From Actinomycetota bacterium (lineage in GTDB: Bacteria; Actinomycetota; Geothermincolia; Fen-727; JAQUKT01): a DNA stretch of 35,322 bases. The notes below the pieces were generated by a model that ran no database searches, was not told the DNA's origin, and saw only the letters and a program-made list of their open reading frames with translations. Position numbers and translations under genes: made by a program. Below, piece by piece: positions 17,263 to 25,906 of this stretch (positions within the stretch are counted from its first letter, which is position 1; each line of letters begins with the position of its first letter). Location of the stretch: positions 1 to 35,322 of the forward strand of contig JAQUKT010000010.1 of the NCBI GenBank assembly GCA_028718945.1, given 5' to 3'.

Positions 17263-18810
17263 TTATTTTTGAAAAACAATGGCTGTTGCGGAATGAGCCG
17301 GGAAGCGATATTTAGGGAGCACTTCGCCCGCATCAAGATTGAATGATTTTATACTTACGAGTTCATCTCTTCCAAAATAGTTTACCGAATCGACATCCGG
17401 TGCATCAAGGCAATGGATTCCAACATCACCACGCGGCTCGAAACCTTTAATGCCAACCTCGGTCTCGATATCCTCCTCAGCATTGCGATTTATGACGAAT
17501 AACGAAAGAGATCCTCCATCTTCGCTTAAGGTTGCGGAGCAATCAAGATAAGGAACAATTTTCATCGGTGGAACACCGCCAAGTCTTGGGGAAGAAAATG
17601 AACCACATCTGACATCAACCCGAACTCTTTTCTTTTCCGTAAGATTTGCGTACATGACAAATGGATAATAAATAGATGTTCGATAAAATCTTCCTCCCGC
17701 AGCAACCATTACTCCAAGGACATTGACCATCTGGGCAATGTTTGCCATCTTTACACGTTTCGAGAGTCTGTGGAGAGCATGAAAAACGCCACAGACGAAC
17801 AACGCATCTCTGAGACTCCATCTGGGCGCGAGCAATTGCTGGGGCAGCCACCACAGATTCCACTCGTCAAGAGCAATTGCCGGTCCTTCTTCTCCAAAAA
17901 CAGACCCGATGTCCTCCACGCATTCTTTCAAACGCCTTTCTATCTCGAGAGGCGCCGCAACTATTGCTTTGTAAATGCCAGCGCTCCCTCGAATCAATCT
18001 CGAAGCAATGACCTCAGGAGCCCTTTCGGAGCCTGGCAGGTATATGTGGATTGAAAGAAGGTCTATTTTCTCCTTTGCGTGGAGAAGAACATCTTTGTTC
18101 CAGGTCTTGTTGAAATAGTGGTCTGAACCCACCGCGACAAACTCGAGGTTTTCATCCTTTTGCATCATTTCGCAAGCGAACTCCGAATACTTGTCAGCAT
18201 ATTCCCTTGCTTTGAGGTTTCCCAAGGACCAGAATCCATACATCTCATTTCCGATTCCCCATATCGGAACATTCCATGGCTCTTCCCTTCCATATTCCGC
18301 TCTCCTTGCCCCCTCAATTGTATCTTTACTGCCATTCATGTATTCAACCCAACAAGAAGCCTCGCTCGCGGTGCCGGTTCCAAAGTTCACGTTTATGTAT
18401 GGGCATGTTCCAAGTTTATCGACAAACTCCATATACTCATGGCTTCCAAAATGATGCGGGTCAAGAACCCTGGTGAAGGGACCATATCTGGACCAGTATC
18501 TGTTGATTCGTAATGGTCTTGAATCCATCGGTCCAATTCCATCTCTCCAGTTATATCCATCGGCATAAAGTCCACCCGGCCATCTTACTACGGTTGGCTT
18601 CATTTTCTTTGCCGCAAGAACGAGGTCTTCTCTAAGTTTCCATGGGCCATTTATTCTTCCCGGCTTTTCGTTTTCAAGTATTCCACCGTAAAGCGAGCGT
18701 GCCATGTTCTCAACGAAATGACCGTAGATTCTTTCGTCTATTTCTCCCTCAATTATCCCCGCGTCAATTTCTATTGATGGGGTCAGGTCTTGCAATGACA
18801 CATTTCTCAC
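17263..18810 (-). CDS. Alpha-L-arabinofuranosidase, GH51 family
   Basis: Retaining glycosidase removing terminal arabinofuranosyl residues from arabinan or arabinoxylan. The GH51 features are IYGHFVENMARSLYGGI near the N-terminus, RWPGG, the acid/base glutamate in GIGNEMYGFW, and the nucleophile glutamate in ALDEWNLWW; the C-terminal beta domain follows. No signal peptide is visible, so it likely acts on imported oligosaccharides. No ATG is available: usable starts are GTG 18810, GTG 18801 or TTG 18834. The copy of the 27-bp repeat at 18779-18805 encodes the first residues (NVSLQDLTP), so the original start appears to have been replaced. It is downstream of the glycyl radical cluster but has its own promoter-like sequence. 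Confidence 0.9.
   Translation of the reverse strand: MRNVSLQDLTPSIEIDAGIIEGEIDERIYGHFVENMARSLYGGILENEKPGRINGPWKLREDLVLAAKKMKPTVVRWPGGLYADGYNWRDGIGPMDSRPLRINRYWSRYGPFTRVLDPHHFGSHEYMEFVDKLGTCPYINVNFGTGTASEASCWVEYMNGSKDTIEGARRAEYGREEPWNVPIWGIGNEMYGFWSLGNLKAREYADKYSEFACEMMQKDENLEFVAVGSDHYFNKTWNKDVLLHAKEKIDLLSIHIYLPGSERAPEVIASRLIRGSAGIYKAIVAAPLEIERRLKECVEDIGSVFGEEGPAIALDEWNLWWLPQQLLAPRWSLRDALFVCGVFHALHRLSKRVKMANIAQMVNVLGVMVAAGGRFYRTSIYYPFVMYANLTEKKRVRVDVRCGSFSSPRLGGVPPMKIVPYLDCSATLSEDGGSLSLFVINRNAEEDIETEVGIKGFEPRGDVGIHCLDAPDVDSVNYFGRDELVSIKSFNLDAGEVLPKYRFPAHSATAIVFQK
18779..18805. repeat. Half copy of the REP-like 27-bp element
   Basis: These 27 bases equal the left arm of the palindrome at 6308-6334 exactly. 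Only one arm is present, and it overlaps the first codons of the arabinofuranosidase reading frame, in frame and without a stop. Confidence 0.85.
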
Positions 18811-18950
18811 TTCTTTTTCCCATCCATTCTCCAAATAATTTGTCTACGAACTTAAGTCAGGTTACCACACGATGCTGAGTAAGAGAATGGTAATTTGAAA
18901 AACTTTATTCCTGCAAGTTGAAACCATGATGGAATGGGAGCTCTATCTTC

Positions 18951-18978
18951 TAAATAGAAAATTGTGGGTTGACGTCAA
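18951..18978 (-). promoter_or_regulatory. Candidate promoter and palindromic operator for the arabinofuranosidase gene
   Basis: On the minus strand TTGACG (18978-18973) is 16 bp from TATTTA (18956-18951), a plausible sigma-70 promoter. The -35 box is part of a perfect palindrome TTGACGTCAA (18969-18978), and a second partial motif TTGTCAA lies 7 bp further at 18986-18992, suggesting a regulator site over the promoter. The remaining spacer 18835-19017 shows no gene. Confidence 0.42.
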
Positions 18979-19017
18979 AGTGCGGTTGTCAATTCTACAT
19001 TGATATGGAAAAGCCAG

Positions 19018-19845
19018 TTAGCCCACAAACGCACGATTCAAAACCCTGCTACCACAGAATGGCGGAGATGAAGAATAGAGTTCCATGGGTTTCATTTCCG
19101 CCGTTATCATCCCTAAAAACTTGTCGAATCGAATTATTTCCCCCTTTATCTGATACGACACAAGCCCCTTGTTGAAAAGATTTATGGCAACACGAATCGG
19201 AATGTCCATTTTGAGAAGTTCGACATTCCATGAATTTAGCAGAAACCTTATGTTCGAATCCTTGCAGAGAGTAATTCCAAAACATGGTGCTATGCCGGGA
19301 AAGCCATCAATTCCCTGATAGGAGAGAACCTTTATTGTAGAAATACTTCTAAACATCCCTCTAACAGCATGTGGAAGTTCAAGACCCCGTATGGGTTTCC
19401 CCCACAACTTCCTTGCTCCCTTTTGAAGCGCAAATTCGCCAATAACACGAAAATATGAAATTCTCTCAGGAAGTTCGAGGACATCCCTTACGATTACAAC
19501 CCCGGCATTGTGAACTCCCATATAGGCATTGTATCTATGAAATTCAAGGTTGTTTATCACATCTATGTATGGACCGCTTTGAACCCAACATTCGAGTTCG
19601 CCTTTGAATCCAGCAACCCCGAGCTTCGAAGTTATCGCAAGGCTCGCAACTCTTTGATTCTCGAGAATGTTCCTCTTTGTTTTGACCATCATGAAATCGC
19701 CGAATACTATTTTTTCTTCATCAACAGGTATCTGGCTGATAATAAGCGCAACATTTGGAATTCCGTCCGAAGAGCATGTGGCAAGAAATTTTGCCACCTC
19801 TTCCTGTCTGTAGATTCCCATCAAATGTTCAGGCAAAACCTTCAT
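19018..19845 (-). CDS. Pyridoxamine 5'-phosphate oxidase-like FMN-binding protein
   Basis: The N-terminal half fits the FMN-binding split barrel: FLATCSSDGIPNVALI, then IVFGDFMMVKTKRNILENQRVASLAI. The C-terminal half (about residues 145-275) is a separate domain that I do not recognise. ATG 19845 is chosen because it follows the upstream stop with GGTGA about 7 bp before it and gives the usual short N-terminus; ATG 19872 and 19869 are alternatives that would overlap the activase gene. Downstream of the glycyl radical enzyme and its activase on the same strand, it is probably cotranscribed, and a redox or flavin role in that pathway is possible but unproven. Confidence 0.72.
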   Translation of the reverse strand: MKVLPEHLMGIYRQEEVAKFLATCSSDGIPNVALIISQIPVDEEKIVFGDFMMVKTKRNILENQRVASLAITSKLGVAGFKGELECWVQSGPYIDVINNLEFHRYNAYMGVHNAGVVIVRDVLELPERISYFRVIGEFALQKGARKLWGKPIRGLELPHAVRGMFRSISTIKVLSYQGIDGFPGIAPCFGITLCKDSNIRFLLNSWNVELLKMDIPIRVAINLFNKGLVSYQIKGEIIRFDKFLGMITAEMKPMELYSSSPPFCGSRVLNRAFVG

Positions 19846-19852
19846 TTCAATA

Positions 19853-20845
19853 TCACCGTGAACATCCATCATTACTCTTACCAAATCCTTCTGAACTGCT
19901 GCTCTTCGTCAATCCCGACCAACTGGCAAACTCAATGCCTGATTCCCTGACAACACCTACGAGTTCTTCCATCACGCTTCTTTCATTAAGTTCTTTTCCT
20001 TCAAGTTCCCACTGGATATCAAGACGTTTATATTTTGAGGAGCAAGTATTGTTAAAAGCAAGCAGGTCATATCTTTCAACCGATGGCATCCTGTTCTTGA
20101 TAAACAAAGCAATTTCCCTGATATTGGATTCGTCATCTGTAAAGCCAGGAATAACAGGCGTTCTCACCCATACCGGTTTATTCTTATTTCCCAATATCGT
20201 TGCATTCTCGAGGATGAGTTCATTACCGACACCAGTAAAAAGTTTGTGTTTCTCAATATCCATTGTTTTCAAGTCAAAAAGCACCATGTCGGAAAGGTCC
20301 ACCAGTTCGGCAAAAATCTCTTTTGGCGAATGTCCGCATGTATCTAACGCAACATGCAGCCCTCTTTCATGGCACTTCCGAACAAACTCAGAGGCAAAAG
20401 CCGGCTGCATCAAGGGCTCTCCGCCAGATAGGGTTACGCCTCCTTTAGAATTCCTGTAGAAAACTTCATCGCGAAAAACTTCATAAAGCAAATCCCCGAT
20501 AGTGTACTCTTTCCCAACGACCTCAAGGGCTCCCGCGGGACAGGCATCAGCGCATTTCCCGCATCCATCACAACTGTCCCTCTCGATCATCATGCCTTGA
20601 GCAGTTAGCCCAAGCGCGTCATGCGGGCAGGCAGAAATACAATCTCTTGCGCCGATGCATCTCGTATCAAACCACATGAGCTCCTTTCTCGTGGACAAAC
20701 CTTCCGGGTTCTGGCACCACGCGCATCTCAACGGGCATCCTTTCATGAAAACAGTCGTTCTTATCCCCGGCCCATCATCTATGGAAAATCTCTGGATATT
20801 GAAAATGAGTCCCCTTGGTTCGCCAGATCTTGGATTACATTCCAT
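19853..20845 (-). CDS. Glycyl radical enzyme activating protein (radical SAM)
   Basis: Uses S-adenosylmethionine and a [4Fe-4S] cluster to abstract hydrogen from the glycine of its partner enzyme. The N-terminus has the family hallmark RFSIDDGPGIRTTVFMKGCP, with the radical SAM cysteines in CPLRCAWC. An inserted ferredoxin-type pair of clusters follows (CIGARDCISACPHDAL and CDGCGKCADACPAGAL), as in activases of glycerol dehydratase-type and related enzymes but not of pyruvate formate-lyase itself. GGVTLSGGEPLMQ is present at about residue 140. ATG 20845 (AGGGA 5 bp before) or TTG 20860 may be the start; both overlap the 3' end of the glycyl radical enzyme gene, so translation is coupled. Confidence 0.94.
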   Translation of the reverse strand: MECNPRSGEPRGLIFNIQRFSIDDGPGIRTTVFMKGCPLRCAWCQNPEGLSTRKELMWFDTRCIGARDCISACPHDALGLTAQGMMIERDSCDGCGKCADACPAGALEVVGKEYTIGDLLYEVFRDEVFYRNSKGGVTLSGGEPLMQPAFASEFVRKCHERGLHVALDTCGHSPKEIFAELVDLSDMVLFDLKTMDIEKHKLFTGVGNELILENATILGNKNKPVWVRTPVIPGFTDDESNIREIALFIKNRMPSVERYDLLAFNNTCSSKYKRLDIQWELEGKELNERSVMEELVGVVRESGIEFASWSGLTKSSSSEGFGKSNDGCSR

Positions 20846-23234
20846 GAGATTCCCTGGCAATAATCTCTTCCTGAATTTCTTTCCCCAAGGTCACGAAATA
20901 GGCATTGTATCCGGTTACTCTTACAAGAAGATTCCTGTACTCATCTGGATTTCCCTGTGCAAGCCTCAGGGTTTCAGCGTCAATCATATTTACCTGAAGC
21001 GCGGTCCCCCCGTGTTCATCATAACCAAGAAGAAAAGAAGAAAGTTTTTCGATTCGTTCCTCACCTCTGAGAAGAGATGGATTCAAACTTATCGTATGAG
21101 AATCTCCATTTGGAGCAGACTCGAGCCCTAACTTCCCAACAGAACACGCTAACGCGGTAGGTCCATTCCTGTCCGTCCCATTAACAGGGCAAACGCCATT
21201 CGAAAGATAGGTTCCTCTCTTTCTCCCATCTGGAGTTGCGGCAGTCTTGGGCGCATAAGCAATCCAGTAGTTCCATGAAAGGTATCCTCCTCTGTATCGC
21301 TTCCCGGTTGGCGTTTCATGTTTGAAAACTTCCTCGGTCCAGAGACGAGATAGATACCTTGCAACCTCATCGGCATAGTCATCGTCGTTTCCATATTTTG
21401 GAGCCTTGTTGATAAGAATCTGCCGCAGTTTCTCGTAACCCTCGAAATTATTGCGGAGTGCCTTTATGAGTTCCTCCATCGATATTTGTTTTTCTTCATA
21501 TACGAGTTTCTTTATCGCAGTCAAAGAATCAGAAGCAGTGGCAAATGCTACCCCTTCGACAGTAACGAAATTGTGAACGGCTCCGGCATTAGTAACATCC
21601 TTCCCCTTCTCCGCGCAACCATCAACAAGTGTGGAAAGATAAGGCGTCGGCTCGAATTCTGCTCTGATGCCATCAGCCAAATTGTAGAAATCAATGAACT
21701 TGGCAAGGAGCGATCTTAGTTGTTTTTCAAAAGCGGATTTGAATTCTTCCCAGTTCTGGAAACCCCGTACGTCACCGGTTCGAGGACCAAGGCGCTTACC
21801 GGTTGCCATATCCCGCCCTCCGGTCAAAGTGAGTTCAACAGCCTTTGCAAGATTCACATTTACATCAACCGTTCCTGACCTGTCACCTCCCTGTAATGTG
21901 TTTTCAAGGCATCCAACCGGCGCGTAATCCCACAGCTCTTTTTCGGGAAGACCCTGCCACTTCAGCCCCCTGATGGATGCTTCGTCAAAATTTATGATAA
22001 ATGGTGAACCCTGACAGTCCCCAACCATTTCAGAGATTCGCTTGAGTAATTCCCTGGGGGAACCCTTGTGAATCCTTATATTTGGTTTTGGCTCAAGCAG
22101 GTTCATTTCCTCGATAACTTCAAGAATCAACCAGGTAAGATCGTTTGAGGCATCCTCACCGTCAGGTCCATGCCCGCCAATGGTTGCCAGCTGTCCGTAC
22201 CCACTTGTGATTCCTCTTGTCTTGCCAACACGATACATAAAATCGTAGGCGTAGTTTGGCTTTATCCAGAAGCACTCCAATAGCTCCTTTGCCAGTCCTC
22301 TTGTAATACGACCATCCTTGATATCTTTTTCATAATAAGGGTAAAGGTACTGGTCGATCCTCCCGAATGAAAGACCCGGACCGGGATATGATTCCTGTGT
22401 CATGACAAGCATGTGCAAAAACCAGAGAGATTGAAGCGCCTCTTGGAAAGTAGAAGCGGGCTCCCACGGTACTTTATCGCAAATCCTTTCAATTTCAAGG
22501 AGCTCCTTTTTTCTTTCTTCGTCACCACACGATTTTTGAAGCTCTCTTGCCAAAGTAGCATATCTACGCGCAAAATCCCTTGCCGCCTCACAACAAATGA
22601 TTAGTGCCTCGAGAAAATACCTGTGATTCTCATCAACCGTCGAATCATGCAATTTTCCGAAATACTCAACCCTTCCCTTTAGCCCTTCGCCAATCACCTT
22701 TGCATAATTCGGAATTATGTGCCCGGGAGTAGCACCAGCGTTTCCCATACCGAATGAATCAAGGTGCTCTAATTCCTTCAGCCACCTCGCAGTTTTCTTT
22801 TTCCATCTCTTGTATTCGCGTTTTGTGTGCACCCTTGAAAGCAAAGCGTTGAAGTGAGAACCAACTATCAATTCTCCATCAAGAATACTTACAGGAAGAT
22901 ACCTGTTAACAACGGTCCTGAAAAAATTAGCAACCCTCAGGATATGAGGCATCTCCCAGAAATCATCCGAAAGGCACACTTTCTTTGCCAAAAGCGGAGT
23001 CGTCTCCATGAAGGATTTGTTGAAAGGCATCAGCTCCGGCACAACTCCCCACAATACAGGCGACCACAAAACGTCATTGCCAGAACCGGACGAAAAGGGA
23101 ATCATCTCGTTCCTGAATTCCCTCTCCATTATGTTTTCATATTCATCCCTGAGCTTTTTCACCCTTGGTGAAAGACTTTCAGAAGGTCCCCAGATTTCTT
23201 GCTCGTTATTTTCTTCAGACCTTGGCACAATCAC
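20835..23234 (-). CDS. Glycyl radical enzyme of the pyruvate formate-lyase superfamily, substrate unknown
   Basis: Anaerobic radical enzyme of 799 residues. The C-terminal radical loop is RVTGYNAYFV, with the radical glycine at about residue 775 and the usual KEIQEEIIAR after it. The active-site cysteine is residue 442 in APVGCLEN, followed two residues later by a glutamate. The GCxE form marks the dehydratase/lyase branch (glycerol, diol, hydroxyproline, choline and related enzymes) and excludes true pyruvate formate-lyase, which has two adjacent cysteines. The residue after the glutamate is Asn where many characterised members have Pro. The start is GTG 23234 (or GTG 23228); the ribosome binding site is weak, with an extended -10-like TGCTATATT upstream. 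First gene of a three-gene unit. Confidence 0.92.
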   Translation of the reverse strand: MIVPRSEENNEQEIWGPSESLSPRVKKLRDEYENIMEREFRNEMIPFSSGSGNDVLWSPVLWGVVPELMPFNKSFMETTPLLAKKVCLSDDFWEMPHILRVANFFRTVVNRYLPVSILDGELIVGSHFNALLSRVHTKREYKRWKKKTARWLKELEHLDSFGMGNAGATPGHIIPNYAKVIGEGLKGRVEYFGKLHDSTVDENHRYFLEALIICCEAARDFARRYATLARELQKSCGDEERKKELLEIERICDKVPWEPASTFQEALQSLWFLHMLVMTQESYPGPGLSFGRIDQYLYPYYEKDIKDGRITRGLAKELLECFWIKPNYAYDFMYRVGKTRGITSGYGQLATIGGHGPDGEDASNDLTWLILEVIEEMNLLEPKPNIRIHKGSPRELLKRISEMVGDCQGSPFIINFDEASIRGLKWQGLPEKELWDYAPVGCLENTLQGGDRSGTVDVNVNLAKAVELTLTGGRDMATGKRLGPRTGDVRGFQNWEEFKSAFEKQLRSLLAKFIDFYNLADGIRAEFEPTPYLSTLVDGCAEKGKDVTNAGAVHNFVTVEGVAFATASDSLTAIKKLVYEEKQISMEELIKALRNNFEGYEKLRQILINKAPKYGNDDDYADEVARYLSRLWTEEVFKHETPTGKRYRGGYLSWNYWIAYAPKTAATPDGRKRGTYLSNGVCPVNGTDRNGPTALACSVGKLGLESAPNGDSHTISLNPSLLRGEERIEKLSSFLLGYDEHGGTALQVNMIDAETLRLAQGNPDEYRNLLVRVTGYNAYFVTLGKEIQEEIIARESHGM

Positions 23235-23319
23235 TCAATTCTTACTTTCGAACCAACGAGAAAGAATCTCAATCGCTCATTCGATTCTCAATATAGCACA
23301 AAGAGAAACAATCTCGGGT

Positions 23320-24486
23320 TCATCCTTCACTTCTTCTTAACAAATGCATGGCAATGATTAGTACAACAACGTAAGAGAGCGCGCAAAATACAAAAAGCCA
23401 GAAATCGCTGAACCAGGACATTCGCTTTCCGGTTGCTTTTGAACGTAAAGAACTTCGTGGTCGCAATCTATTTCTGCTCTTTGTATTCTCCCCTGGTTTC
23501 ATTCCAGCACCTGTGTTTCCCAAGTCATCAACCGCAGCCCCCCCTTCTCCTCCAAGAGAAGCCCTTGCGCTTTTCACACCAGAAGGAAGATGTTTACCGA
23601 GCAATGAGGGTACAGCAATTGCGGTGGCCAAAGAAGGCTGAGATTCCACCTCAGGCGCATAGAAGAAATGCCCGTCCTGCGCCGCGAGTGATTCGAGGAA
23701 ATTTAATGGATTATGACCCTCAAATGTCCAGGCGGGTAAATTCGGGTCGTCGCCAGCGGCATAAATCGCCCTGATCACATTTGATGTAAGTATTGACTCT
23801 GATTTGCCACTCTGGCCGGCAAATCCACCATCTTTGTTCATCCGGTTTCTCAAGAATAATAGAGAAGGTCTTATAAGATTGGAATCTGCTTCTCCAGTAG
23901 CAACGAGCGCTTCGATTGCAAGACTTGTCACTTCTGTCACATCTTTGCCTGAATCAGCCCAGCTGCCATCTTCACGCTGCTTTGAAATAAGCCACTTCAC
24001 CATATTCGAACTTATCGTTTCATCGGCACTCCTCAAGGCAATCAAGCCCCAGCAATGTTCTTTTATGGTTTGCCCAATTCCTCCATCCTTATCAACATTA
24101 GCCCGAATAATTGAGACCATATTTGTTCCATCTATGTCTCTCGGATTTTCCCCGCTTGATGAAACCGCGAGGGTTATCAACTCGATATCGAGAAGTGCTG
24201 TTGCTCCATTTGTAAGCTTTGAGATGAATGTTTCAGCAGTCTGCCCATTAGATGCCCAAGATAAAGGTTTCTTTCCTGCAACTGAACCGGCAACAAGCGC
24301 CCAGCACGTAAGGAATACTTCGGATGATTCTCCCGGTTCGGAAAAACCGCCATCGGTGTTCTGGTGGCTTTTCAGAAATGAAATTGCACTCTCGGCAATA
24401 TTTCTCTCTGCCCTTGCAAACGAAGGCAGAAGCAACAGGGCAAGAATTGATAATGCTGTCGCAATTATTATGCTCTTCTTAATCAT
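23320..24486 (-). CDS. Secreted, membrane-anchored prenyltransferase/squalene-cyclase-like repeat protein
   Basis: A signal peptide (KKSIIIATALSILALLLLPSFARA) is followed by alpha-alpha toroid repeats with DGGF and DGSW motifs: HQNTDGGFSE, VDKDGGIGQ, QREDGSWAD, NKDGGFAG. This is the fold of terpenoid cyclases, prenyltransferase beta subunits and alpha-2-macroglobulin-like domains. No DxDD or DCTAE-type cyclase motif is seen, so catalysis is doubtful. A Ser/Arg-rich linker (about 305-350) leads to one C-terminal membrane helix and basic end, placing the toroid outside the cell. ATG 24486 begins the signal peptide; a TTG seven codons upstream is less likely. The 162-bp spacer upstream (24487-24648) shows no other feature. 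Confidence 0.75.
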   Translation of the reverse strand: MIKKSIIIATALSILALLLLPSFARAERNIAESAISFLKSHQNTDGGFSEPGESSEVFLTCWALVAGSVAGKKPLSWASNGQTAETFISKLTNGATALLDIELITLAVSSSGENPRDIDGTNMVSIIRANVDKDGGIGQTIKEHCWGLIALRSADETISSNMVKWLISKQREDGSWADSGKDVTEVTSLAIEALVATGEADSNLIRPSLLFLRNRMNKDGGFAGQSGKSESILTSNVIRAIYAAGDDPNLPAWTFEGHNPLNFLESLAAQDGHFFYAPEVESQPSLATAIAVPSLLGKHLPSGVKSARASLGGEGGAAVDDLGNTGAGMKPGENTKSRNRLRPRSSLRSKATGKRMSWFSDFWLFVFCALSYVVVLIIAMHLLRRSEG

Positions 24487-24648
24487 GGCTAAATGGTAGA
24501 ACCCCAATGAATTCCATGCAAGAACACGGACTACTCAAAACTGGGAAAATGCACAATGCTACTCTATTGGCAATAGAAACAAAGATTCCATCAAGTCTCA
24601 TTTTTGATATGCGAGCACATAAATGTTGTCCAAAGAAAAGGGCAGGAA

Positions 24649-25710
24649 TTACATCTTAAAGAGGTGATGCTCACATACACCGAATTTTTGAGCAACCTCA
24701 ATCCCCTCGTCATCCTTTCCCTTCATTTTGCCCGAGAAATAACCGAAAGGCTGGTGAAAATCCGACATTACAAATCCAAGAGTTATCTTCGATTTTCTTT
24801 CCCCCAAGGGTTTGAATTCGAGGTCAACCATGTTATCCTTCGTTCCCAAATTCCATGGCCTTAGAACGTCTCCTTTGTCGAATGTAAATTTTGCGGCGCT
24901 CAACAGCTTGATTTTCCCATCCACCCAAAGGCAATTTTCATTGAATCTATCCTGGTCGCTTGAAACCCCCTCACAGAGATTGACGCCAATAAGCCTTCCA
25001 CTTGAGTCATATCCACCAAATGTCGCCCAGTACCAGAATGATTTATATGGATAATATGTCTTCTGCACATCCATCATGCAGATATCAGACTCACAATTTA
25101 GAACCACTGTCCTGTTTCCAATACGCACCTCTCCCTCCGCTGGGCAAACCGCTTTGTGGGTATAAAGCATTCTCTTGCTACCTATTGGATTCACCACTAT
25201 CAAAGGCTCAAAACTTTCCAGATCCTCAATCATTTTCAATTCTGCTTTAATCCCCGGTTTGGAACCATGTCCGGATATATCCGCAATCACTCTATGATAG
25301 TTAGATTCCAGTTTGTTCTCGAATTCGAGCCTATAACCAAAGTGTCTGAAAAAGCATTTCCCGTTCCATAACTGGTCCGCCACCTTGACCGGTCCTGAGA
25401 CAAGAAATCTATTGTGCTCAACAAGATCCCCCGAATTTCTGTCGTAGAAGTAGAAGAAAGAATGGCTCATGAACTTTACATCGAATATTATCATCCCGAA
25501 ATAGTAGTCATCACAAACAAAACCAAAGTGCTGCCACTCTTTTAGGCGCAAATTCTTTAGAAATCGCGGAATAGTCATGTTCATGAATTTGAACTCAATA
25601 TCAAGTGGATTAACCTCTCTGAAAGGTGAATCAAATGCTCCAAACTCGGTTACCCTTCCGTCAGTAGTCATTCTTTCGGGTGTCTTTTTCATCTCTCTTT
25701 GTTGTTTCAT
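24649..25710 (-). CDS. DUF2804-type protein
   Basis: A 353-residue protein rich in aromatic residues and beta strands. The patterns FFYFYDRNSGDLVEHNRF, SFWYWATFGGY and FHQPFGYFSGKMKG resemble DUF2804, a family with no established function that is found in Actinobacteria and other groups. No signal peptide or membrane helix is visible. ATG 25710 has GGAGG 6 bp upstream and is strongly preferred over an earlier in-frame codon at 25755. It is divergent from the glutamate dehydrogenase-type gene. The assignment is from recalled sequence features only. Confidence 0.6.
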   Translation of the reverse strand: MKQQREMKKTPERMTTDGRVTEFGAFDSPFREVNPLDIEFKFMNMTIPRFLKNLRLKEWQHFGFVCDDYYFGMIIFDVKFMSHSFFYFYDRNSGDLVEHNRFLVSGPVKVADQLWNGKCFFRHFGYRLEFENKLESNYHRVIADISGHGSKPGIKAELKMIEDLESFEPLIVVNPIGSKRMLYTHKAVCPAEGEVRIGNRTVVLNCESDICMMDVQKTYYPYKSFWYWATFGGYDSSGRLIGVNLCEGVSSDQDRFNENCLWVDGKIKLLSAAKFTFDKGDVLRPWNLGTKDNMVDLEFKPLGERKSKITLGFVMSDFHQPFGYFSGKMKGKDDEGIEVAQKFGVCEHHLFKM

Positions 25711-25906
25711 GAAACTCCTCCGCAAACAAAAATCCCCTTGCTTCGCAAATTCCAAAGATAGAAGTCATCAGGAAAACAATTCTCGCTTATCATGCCGGTT
25801 TTCATATGATAACAATTAATAGTATTATTTGGAACAGAGGCTCACTGCAATTGATTTTTTAAGCCTTGTTATTCCAATACAAACTAACCGACGGAATACT
25901 AAAGAA

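Noticed and set aside
20835-23234. Pyruvate formate-lyase (pflB)
   Set aside because: The active site has a single cysteine in GCLEN rather than two adjacent cysteines, and the activase has the extra ferredoxin clusters of the dehydratase/lyase branch.
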